A DNA stretch of 12,250 nucleotides from contig CAZGYG010000085.1 of the NCBI GenBank assembly GCA_964530335.1, forward strand, positions 1 through 12,250, read 5' to 3'. This DNA is from VGDP01 sp964530335 (GTDB lineage: Bacteria > Pseudomonadota > Alphaproteobacteria > SP197). The notes beneath the pieces were generated by a model. The model made no database searches and was not told the DNA's origin. It was given only the letters and a program-made list of their open reading frames with translations. The position numbers were made by a program, and so were the translations under genes. Below, piece by piece: positions 7,676 to 12,250 of the stretch; position 1 is the stretch's first letter; each line of letters opens with the position of its first letter.

Positions 7676-8086
7676 TCAGCCTTCGGCGTCGGGCGCGCCC
7701 GTCTCGGCGTCGGTCGGGCGTTCGTCGCGCCGCTCGGTGATGCGCGCCTTCTTGCCGCTGCGTCCGCGCAGGTAATAGAGCTTGGCCCGGCGCACGTCGC
7801 CGCGCCGCACCACGGTGATGCTTTCGATGCGCGGGCTGTAGAGCGGGAACACCTGCTCGACCCCTTCGCCGTAGCTGATCTTGCGCACGGTGAACGAAGA
7901 ATTCAGCCCGCGGTTGCGCCGGCCGATGCACACGCCCTCGTAGGCCTGGATGCGCTCGCGCGTGCCTTCGACGACCCGGATATTGACCTTGAGCGTGTCG
8001 CCGGGTCCGAAGCGCGGCAATTCCTTACCCGCGGTCAGCGCGGCGATCTGTTCCCGCTCGATGTCGTGCAGCAATTTACTGGTCAT
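7676..8086 (-). CDS. rplS: 50S ribosomal protein L19
   Basis: Large-subunit protein located near the 30S-50S interface. It has 136 residues; the conserved part (LGxxD-like PGDTLKVNIRVVEGTRERIQ, AYEGVCIGRRNRGLNSSFTV, GEGVEQVFPLYSP, VVRRGDVRRAKLYYLRGRSG) fills about residues 28-120, followed by a charged tail rich in Arg, Asp and Glu. ATG 8086 is chosen because GGAAGGG lies at proper distance and the protein starts MTSKLLHDIE. It begins 5 bases after the trmD stop, keeping the classical rpsP-rimM-trmD-rplS order. Confidence 0.97.
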   Translation of the reverse strand: MTSKLLHDIEREQIAALTAGKELPRFGPGDTLKVNIRVVEGTRERIQAYEGVCIGRRNRGLNSSFTVRKISYGEGVEQVFPLYSPRIESITVVRRGDVRRAKLYYLRGRSGKKARITERRDERPTDAETGAPDAEG

Positions 8087-8091
8087 GGCCG

Positions 8092-8823
8092 TCACCCTTC
8101 CGTCCTTCCGTCTTTCGCCGGCGCGCGCGTCCCCAACAGTTCGGGACGACGTTCGCGCGTTACCCGCTCCGCCTCGGCCGAACGCCAGGCGCGTATCCTG
8201 TCGTGGTGCCCCGAAAGCAAGACCTCGGGCACCGCCCGCCCTTCCCAGACCTGGGGCCGGGTGTAGTGCGGGTACTCGAGCCGGCCGTGCTCGAAGCTTT
8301 CCTCGGCCAGGCTGGCCGTCGCGCCGACCACGCCGGGCAACAGCCGCACGCAGGCGTCGATCACGGCGATCGCGGCTGGTTCGCCGCCCGACATGACGAA
8401 GTCTCCCACGCCGATCTCCTCGAGCCCGCGCGCCTCGACGATCCGTTCGTCCACGCCCTCGTAGCGGCCGCACACGAGGCGGACCACCGACACCCGCGTC
8501 AGTTCCCGCACCCGTTCCTGGGTGAGCGGCCGGCCGCGCGGCGTGAGCAGGATCCGGGCCTCGTCGGTGCCCGGGGGCGGGCACGTCGCGTCGAGCGCCG
8601 CAGCCAGCACGTCCGGCCGCATGACCATGCCCGGCCCCCCGCCGAAGGGACTGTCGTCGACGGTGCCGTGTTTATCGCGCGCGAACGCCCGGATGTCCAC
8701 TATTTCCAGGCGCCACAGCGCGGCCGCCAGCGCCTTGCCCGCCAGGCTGACCCCGAGCGGACCCGGGAAGGCGTCGGGGTGCAGGGTCAGCACGACCGCG
8801 CGCCACGGTGCCGGCGCCGTCAC
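8092..8823 (-). CDS. trmD: tRNA (guanine-37-N1) methyltransferase
   Basis: Methylates G37 of tRNAs carrying a G36-G37 pair, preventing +1 frameshifting; a SPOUT-fold dimer using S-adenosylmethionine. It has 243 residues. Signatures are VDDSPFGGGPGMVM (55-68), the trefoil-knot segments LLTPRG (92-97), CGRYEGVDER (118-127) and IGVGDFVMSGGEPAA (137-151), Arg160, and YPHYTRPQVWEG. The position of the catalytic base (Asp169 in Escherichia coli) is Glu175 here, in EESF; I believe this is common in alphaproteobacteria rather than a defect. The start is GTG 8823, overlapping the rimM stop by 4 bases (GTGA). rplS follows after 5 bases. Confidence 0.97.
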   Translation of the reverse strand: MTAPAPWRAVVLTLHPDAFPGPLGVSLAGKALAAALWRLEIVDIRAFARDKHGTVDDSPFGGGPGMVMRPDVLAAALDATCPPPGTDEARILLTPRGRPLTQERVRELTRVSVVRLVCGRYEGVDERIVEARGLEEIGVGDFVMSGGEPAAIAVIDACVRLLPGVVGATASLAEESFEHGRLEYPHYTRPQVWEGRAVPEVLLSGHHDRIRAWRSAEAERVTRERRPELLGTRAPAKDGRTEG

Positions 8824-9308
8824 GGCCCTTCACCCTCGTCCAGTGCCGCCGGATCGACGACCAGGTGCCCGCCCTCGAGGTCGATCACGGGGACGAATTC
8901 CCGGGTGAAGGCGACGAAACGCGCTGTGCCATCCTCGCCGGCGATTTCGAGCACGGCGCCCGCGCCGTGGTCGTGCACCGCGGCGACCCGGCCGAGGCTC
9001 GCCCCAGCCGCCGTCCGGGCGGCCAGCCCGATCAGGTCGTGGTGGTAGAAGGTCTCGGCCGGCGCCGCGGGCAGCGCCGCGCGCGGCACGCACAATATCG
9101 TGCCGCGCAGGGCCTCGGCCGCCGTCCGGTCGTCGATGCCGGTGACACGGCCGATCGGCACGCCAGCATCGACGCGCACGATGGTGAGCGGGACAACCGC
9201 CCCGCCGGGGCCGGCGTGGAGCGGTCCGTAGGCCACCAGATCCTCGGGTTTCTCGGTGTAGGCGCCGATCCGAACCAGGCCGCGCACGCCCATGGGCGCG
9301 CGCACCAC
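8820..9308 (-). CDS. rimM: Ribosome maturation factor RimM
   Basis: Assists maturation of the 30S head by binding S19; an N-terminal RimM beta-barrel is followed by a PRC-barrel. Visible features are GVRGLVRIGAYTEKPEDLVA and YGPL, GRVTGIDDRTAAEALRGTIL, then FYHHDLIGLAA, LGRVAAVHDHGAGAVLEI and the typical FVPVIDLEGGHLVVDPA near the end. The start is uncertain. GTG 9308 is the first standard start codon and gives 162 residues, but the same frame upstream encodes GWVELG directly before VVRAPMGVRG, which completes the expected first strand. That part has no ATG, GTG or TTG start after the rpsP stop. A CTG at 9314, with GAGGAA 16 bases upstream, is the only nearby alternative. The usual motif His is Met in APMGVRG. 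Confidence 0.92.
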   Translation of the reverse strand: MVRAPMGVRGLVRIGAYTEKPEDLVAYGPLHAGPGGAVVPLTIVRVDAGVPIGRVTGIDDRTAAEALRGTILCVPRAALPAAPAETFYHHDLIGLAARTAAGASLGRVAAVHDHGAGAVLEIAGEDGTARFVAFTREFVPVIDLEGGHLVVDPAALDEGEGP

Positions 9309-9372
9309 GCCCAGCTCGACCCAGCCCCGTTCCTCGCCGGGTCGCCCCTGGGCGCGGGGTGGGCGGGTTGAC

Positions 9373-9744
9373 CTAGGCCGCGCCCTCGGGCTTGACCTCT
9401 GCAGCGGGTTTCTCCTGGGGTTCGGCGGCGGCCTTAGCAGCCTCCTCGGCCTTCTTCTTGGCCTTGCCGACGCCCATGGTGAACTTGGGCGCGGGTATGA
9501 TCGCCGCGCGCCCCAGGATGCGCGCCACCCGGTCGGACGGCTTCGCCCCGCGCGCCAGCCAGAAGCGCGCCCGTTCCTCGTTCAAGGTGACGCGCCGGTC
9601 GCTGTCCCTCGGCTGGAGCGGGTTATAGAGCCCGATCCGCTCGATGAAGCGGCCATCGCGGGGGCCACGCGAATCGGCGACGACGATGCGATAGCTGGGC
9701 TGCTTCCTGGAGCCCATCCGCATCAGGCGGATCCTCACGGCCAT
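9373..9744 (-). CDS. rpsP: 30S ribosomal protein S16
   Basis: Small-subunit protein needed for 30S assembly. The first 80 or so residues are standard S16: MAVRIRLMRMGSRKQPSYRI, VVADSRGPRDGRFIERIGLY, NP, then LNEERARFWLARGAKPSDRV and a GRAAI segment. After about residue 90 comes a Lys/Ala/Glu-rich low-complexity tail to residue 123, as in many alphaproteobacterial S16 proteins. ATG 9744 has AAGGA at 8 bases spacing. The gene opens the rpsP-rimM-trmD-rplS set and is followed by a 64-base gap before the first standard rimM start codon. It ends with TAG at 9373. Confidence 0.97.
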   Translation of the reverse strand: MAVRIRLMRMGSRKQPSYRIVVADSRGPRDGRFIERIGLYNPLQPRDSDRRVTLNEERARFWLARGAKPSDRVARILGRAAIIPAPKFTMGVGKAKKKAEEAAKAAAEPQEKPAAEVKPEGAA

Positions 9745-9772
9745 GCGTCAATCCTTCGGCGAAGGCGAACGG

Positions 9773-9838
9773 CCCGCGGAGCCAGCCCCCGCGGGCGCGA
9801 AAGGGGCACCTTCTCCCCCATCCGGGGGCCGCCGTCAA
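9773..9838 (-). promoter_or_regulatory. Candidate rpsP promoter and leader hairpin
   Basis: In the 111-base ffh-rpsP gap, the minus strand reads TTGACG (9838-9833), then 17 bases, then GAGAAG (9815-9810), a good -35 with a poor -10. Downstream, within the leader, CCCGCGG (9773-9779) pairs with CCGCGGG (9789-9795) around a 9-base loop. No T-run follows, so this is not a classical terminator; it could be a leader structure. A smaller CCCCC/GGGGG pair lies at 9815-9828. Confidence 0.35.
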
Positions 9839-9855
9839 GGGCCCGCGCCGGCGGA

Positions 9856-11214
9856 CTAACGCGGGAAGCCGGGCGGCGCGGCGAACGGCAGGTTGCGCAG
9901 AAACCCCTTCTGGCCGAGCTTGCGCATCTTCTTCATCATGTCGGCCATCTGCAGGTACTGCTTCACGACCCGGTTGACCTCGGCGACCGTGGTGCCCGAG
10001 CCGGTGGCGATGCGGCGCTTGCGCGAGGCGTTGAGCAACCGCGCGTCCTTGCGCTCGGCCCGGGTCATGCTGGCGATGATCGCCTCCTGGCGCGCGAGCA
10101 TCCGGGTGTCGACGCGGGCCTCGGCGAGCTGGCGCTTGACCTTGGCGACGCCGGGCAGCAGCCCCATCACGCCCTCGACCCCGCCCATCTTCCTGAGCTG
10201 GCGGAACTGCGCGGCCATGTCGTCGAAATCGAACCCGCCCTTCTGGAGCTTGGCGGCCAGCTTCTCGGCCTCCTCGCGCTCGATCGCCTCGGCCGCCTTC
10301 TCGACCAGGCCGACCACGTCGCCCATGCCCAGGATGCGCTGGGCGACGCGGTCGGGGTGGAACGGCTCCAGCGCCTCGGTGCGTTCGCCCACCCCGATCA
10401 GCTTGATCGGGCAGCCGGTCACCGCGCGCATGCTGAGCGCGGCGCCGCCGCGCGCGTCGCCGTCCACCCGGGTCAGCACGATGCCGGTCAGCGGCAACCG
10501 CCCCTTGAACGCGGCGGCGACGTTGACCGCGTCCTGGCCGGTCAGCGCGTCGACGACCAGCAGCGTCTCCTTGGGCCGCGTCGCCTCGACCACGGCCGCG
10601 GCCTCGTCCATCATCGCCTGATCGATGCCGAGCCGGCCGGCGGTGTCGAGCACGACCACGTCGAAGCCCTCGCGCCGCGCGGAATCGAGCGCGCGCCGGG
10701 CGATGGCGACCGGCCCCTCGCCTGCCACCACGGGGAGCGTGGCGATTCCCGCCGCTTCGCCGAGCACGGCGAGCTGCGCCTGCGCCGCCGGGCGATAAAC
10801 GTCGAGCGAGGCCATCAGCACCCGCTTCTTCTCGCGCGTCGTGATCAGCCGCGCGATCTTGGCCGCGGTGGTCGTCTTGCCCGAGCCCTGCAGGCCGACC
10901 AGAAGGATGGGCACCGGCGGCGCGGCGGCCAGGTCGAGCTGGCTCGCCTCGCTGCCCAGCACCTGGACCAGATGGTCGTAGACGATCTTGACCACCATCT
11001 GGGCGGGCGTGACCGAGCGCAGCACCTCGTGACCGAGCGCCTTGACCTTGACGGCGGCGACGAAGTCCTTGACCACGGCGAGCGCCACGTCGGCCTCGAG
11101 CAGCGCGAGGCGGACTTCGCGCAGCGCGGCGTCGACGTCCCCCTCGCCAAGCGCGCCCTTGCGCTTCAGCCGATCGAAGATGCCGGCGAGCCGCTCGGCC
11201 AGCGTGTCGAACAT
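9856..11214 (-). CDS. ffh: Signal recognition particle protein Ffh (SRP54)
   Basis: GTPase of the signal recognition particle; with 4.5S RNA it binds signal sequences on ribosomes and delivers them to FtsY. It has 452 residues, the usual length. The N domain is a helical bundle (1-90 or so); the G domain has GLQGSGKT (107-114), DVYRPAAQAQL (138-148), DTAGR (190-194), TRVDG (248-252) and GVGERTEALEPFHPDRVAQR (274-293). The Met-rich M domain follows, with RQLRKMGGVEGVMGLLPG and the RNA-binding SRKRRIATGSG (397-407). ATG 11214 is chosen because Ffh begins MFDTLAERL; the frame stays open to 11412, but the added part is low-complexity shadow of the DUF411 gene. The Shine-Dalgarno site is weak (GGGAA). 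It diverges from the DUF411 gene. Confidence 0.97.
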   Translation of the reverse strand: MFDTLAERLAGIFDRLKRKGALGEGDVDAALREVRLALLEADVALAVVKDFVAAVKVKALGHEVLRSVTPAQMVVKIVYDHLVQVLGSEASQLDLAAAPPVPILLVGLQGSGKTTTAAKIARLITTREKKRVLMASLDVYRPAAQAQLAVLGEAAGIATLPVVAGEGPVAIARRALDSARREGFDVVVLDTAGRLGIDQAMMDEAAAVVEATRPKETLLVVDALTGQDAVNVAAAFKGRLPLTGIVLTRVDGDARGGAALSMRAVTGCPIKLIGVGERTEALEPFHPDRVAQRILGMGDVVGLVEKAAEAIEREEAEKLAAKLQKGGFDFDDMAAQFRQLRKMGGVEGVMGLLPGVAKVKRQLAEARVDTRMLARQEAIIASMTRAERKDARLLNASRKRRIATGSGTTVAEVNRVVKQYLQMADMMKKMRKLGQKGFLRNLPFAAPPGFPR

Positions 11215-11237
11215 GGATGTTCCCGACGATTCAGTCG

Positions 11238-11267
11238 TTGCGACGCTCTGATATCGCCGGGGATAAT
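11238..11267 (+). promoter_or_regulatory. Candidate promoter for the DUF411 gene
   Basis: On the plus strand TTGCGA (11238-11243) and GATAAT (11262-11267, 5/6 to the -10 consensus) are 18 bases apart. Transcription would start near 11274, about 35 bases before the ATG at 11309, leaving room for the strong CCGGAGGAACCC ribosome-binding site. It lies in the short divergent region shared with ffh. Motif matching by eye only. Confidence 0.4.
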
Positions 11268-11308
11268 GCCCAACGCAAGTGCAGAGCCCGGAGAAACCGG
11301 AGGAACCC

Positions 11309-11779
11309 ATGCGTGTCGTCGCCCCTGTCGTTGCCCTTGTCGTCGCCCTTGTCGTCGCCGTTGTCGTCGCCGTTGTCGTCGCGCCGACGACACGCGCGGG
11401 CACGGCGGTCACCGTCTACAAGGACCCGTTGTGCGGGTGCTGCTCGGCCTACGCCGACTACTTGCGCGCGCAGGGGTTCGACGTGACCGTGATCGAGACC
11501 GAGGACATGGACGCCCGCCACGCCGCCGCCGGCACGCCCGAAGGCTTCGAGAGCTGCCATCTGTCCATGATCGAGGGCTACGCCGTCGAGGGCCATGTGC
11601 CGATGGCTGCGATCGAGAAGCTGCTGGCGGAACGGCCGGCGATCGTCGGCCTCAGCCTGCCCGGCATGCCCATGGGCTCGCCCGGCATGGGCGGAGCGCC
11701 GGAAGGCCCGCTTACGGTCTACCGCTTCGGCGCGACCGCCGGCGGCGCTCCAGCGCCGGTGCCCTACACCGTCGAATGA
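11309..11779 (+). CDS. Exported DUF411 domain protein (putative metal-binding)
   Basis: A 156-residue protein of the DUF411 family, often found with metal, especially copper, resistance genes; its biochemical role is not firmly known. Residues 4-25 form a hydrophobic stretch of Val/Ala/Leu repeats ending in PTTRAGTA, so a signal peptide or membrane anchor is likely. The domain then shows VTVYKDPLCGCCSAYADYL, with Cys42, Cys44 and Cys45, a thioredoxin-like strand and turn, and SCHLSMIEGYAVEGHVPMAA with a further Cys and His. GLSLPGMPMGSPGMGG is Met-rich, and the end is PVPYTVE. ATG 11309 follows a strong GGAGG at 6 bases; an in-frame ATG at 11279 adds a polar stretch before the signal and is rejected. 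A MoaD-like gene follows 14 bases later, probably in the same transcript. Confidence 0.9.
   Translation: MRVVAPVVALVVALVVAVVVAVVVAPTTRAGTAVTVYKDPLCGCCSAYADYLRAQGFDVTVIETEDMDARHAAAGTPEGFESCHLSMIEGYAVEGHVPMAAIEKLLAERPAIVGLSLPGMPMGSPGMGGAPEGPLTVYRFGATAGGAPAPVPYTVE
11312..11383 (+). repeat. 12-bp tandem repeat encoding the signal-peptide core
   Basis: Six 12-base units of the form (C/G)TTGTCGTCGCC lie head to tail directly after the ATG of the DUF411 gene. Units 3 and 4 are identical, and unit 5 is identical to unit 6 except for its last base. Units 1 and 2 have diverged slightly. Each unit adds four residues (xVVA, where x is R, P, L, L, V, V). The repeat keeps the reading frame, so copy-number change would lengthen or shorten the hydrophobic core by four residues. 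Confidence 0.9.
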
Positions 11780-11793
11780 CCCCGTAGCCGGCT

Positions 11794-12063
11794 ATGGCGG
11801 TCGTGAGCTTCACGGCGAATCTGCGCCGGCACCTGGACTGCCCCGACCTGGTGGCCGAGGGCGCGACGCTCCGTGCCGTGCTCGACGCCGCTTTCCAGGC
11901 CAATCCCCGCCTGCGCGGCTACGTGGTGGATGAGCAGGGACGCTTGCGCCGTCACATGGTCGTGTTCATCGACGGCGCGCGGGCGGCCGACCGCGAGCGG
12001 CTGGGCGATCCGGTGCCGGCGGACGCCAGGGTCTACGTCATGCAGGCGCTGTCGGGAGGTTGA
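11794..12063 (+). CDS. MoaD/ThiS-family ubiquitin-like sulfur-carrier protein
   Basis: An 89-residue small protein with the beta-grasp pattern of MoaD/ThiS: SFTANLRRHLDCPDL, a helix (ATLRAVLDAAFQANPRLRGY), HMVVFIDGARAADRERLGDP, and the terminal strand VYVMQALSGG. It ends exactly in Gly-Gly, the site that is adenylated and thiocarboxylated by E1-like enzymes, so the catalytic tail is intact. No MoaE, MoeB/ThiF or thiazole synthase gene is beside it. Its downstream neighbour encodes a BNR-repeat protein, an arrangement I recall from other bacteria but whose role is unknown. ATG 11794 has no clear Shine-Dalgarno site; translation may depend on the DUF411 gene 14 bases upstream. It is therefore not called moaD or thiS. 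Confidence 0.82.
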   Translation: MAVVSFTANLRRHLDCPDLVAEGATLRAVLDAAFQANPRLRGYVVDEQGRLRRHMVVFIDGARAADRERLGDPVPADARVYVMQALSGG

Positions 12064-12065
12064 CG

Positions 12066-12250
12066 ATGCCGACGTTCCTGATCGCCACCCGAAAGGGGCT
12101 GTTCGCCGCCCGGCCGAAGGGCCGGGGCTGGAGCCTGGCCTGCCTCGGCTTCCAGCGCCGTGCTGGCGGACCCGCGCGACGGGGCCCTGTACGCCGCGCT
12201 GTTCCACGGCCATTTCGGGCCGAAGCTGCATGTCTCCAAGGATGGCGGGG
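12066..12250 (+). pseudogene. BNR/exo-sialidase-like repeat protein, N-terminus, apparent frameshift, runs off the window
   Basis: ATG 12066, two bases after the MoaD-like stop, begins MPTFLIATRKGLFAARPKGR, then GWSLACLGF, a typical start of WD40/YVTN/BNR beta-propeller proteins often labelled exo-alpha-sialidase. From 12154 the expected continuation SAVLADPRDGALYAALFHGH, then FGPKLHVSKDGG, is clear but lies one frame forward. The frame therefore shifts near 12147-12153, as if two bases were lost or one gained. In frame 1 a TGA at 12079 and the absence of a start before GTG 12160 rule out a simple alternative start. Either the gene is broken or the assembly has an error; the remainder is outside the window. 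Substrate and function are not inferable, and sialidase activity should not be assumed. Confidence 0.7.

Noticed and set aside
11279..11308. Alternative ATG for the DUF411 protein
   Set aside because: It would place a polar stretch before the signal peptide, whereas GGAGG precedes ATG 11309 at ideal spacing.
11215..11412. N-terminal extension of ffh with Thr/Ala repeats
   Set aside because: This is the antisense of the DUF411 signal-peptide repeat; Ffh homology begins at MFDTLAERL (11214).
9292..11787. 831-codon open frame on the plus strand across rimM, rpsP and ffh
   Set aside because: It is antisense to three clear housekeeping genes and its translation is His/Arg/Asp-rich low-complexity sequence typical of GC-rich shadow frames.

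Overview
The window is GC-rich throughout. Its gene order and protein sequences point to an alphaproteobacterium, perhaps a Rhodospirillales-like lineage or a metagenome-assembled relative. The main clue is the string ffh-rpsP-rimM-trmD-rplS running directly into leuC-leuD-leuB-asd. Assignments rest on reading motifs by eye; no database search was run. No tRNA, rRNA, CRISPR array, insertion sequence or phage gene was seen, and no gene-free stretch exceeds 150 bases.

Region 1 (1-2157, minus strand) is an acyl-CoA module. It holds a CitE-like malyl-CoA lyase/thioesterase, then mesaconyl-CoA (beta-methylmalyl-CoA) hydratase, then the first 43 codons of a very basic unknown protein. Each gene overlaps the next by 4 bases (GTGA, ATGA). 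A good sigma70-type promoter lies just upstream of the first gene. The module suggests the ethylmalonyl-CoA pathway or a related C4/C5 dicarboxyl-CoA route.

Region 2 (2158-3003, plus strand) is a pyridoxal kinase gene (pdxY). It diverges from region 1 and converges with asd, 9 bases away.

Region 3 (3013-11214, minus strand) is a ten-gene block: ffh, rpsP, rimM, trmD, rplS, leuC, a small DUF4282 membrane protein, leuD, leuB and asd. It joins protein targeting (SRP54), ribosomal proteins S16 and L19, 30S maturation and tRNA m1G37 methylation to leucine synthesis and the branch-point enzyme of the aspartate family. Most gaps are 20 bases or less. Larger ones lie before rpsP (111), rimM (64), the DUF4282 gene (140) and leuD (53); candidate promoters were seen before rpsP and the DUF4282 gene.

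Region 4 (11215-12250, plus strand) diverges from ffh. It holds an exported DUF411 protein whose signal peptide is built from a 12-bp tandem repeat, a MoaD/ThiS-like sulfur-carrier protein ending in Gly-Gly, and the start of a BNR/exo-sialidase-like repeat protein. The last gene carries an apparent frameshift near 12150 and runs off the window.

Most of the window is conserved housekeeping sequence. The points worth a second look are the DUF4282 gene inside the leu operon, the unusual rimM start, the CitE-like partner of mesaconyl-CoA hydratase, the repeat-built signal peptide, and the small DUF411/MoaD/BNR cluster.
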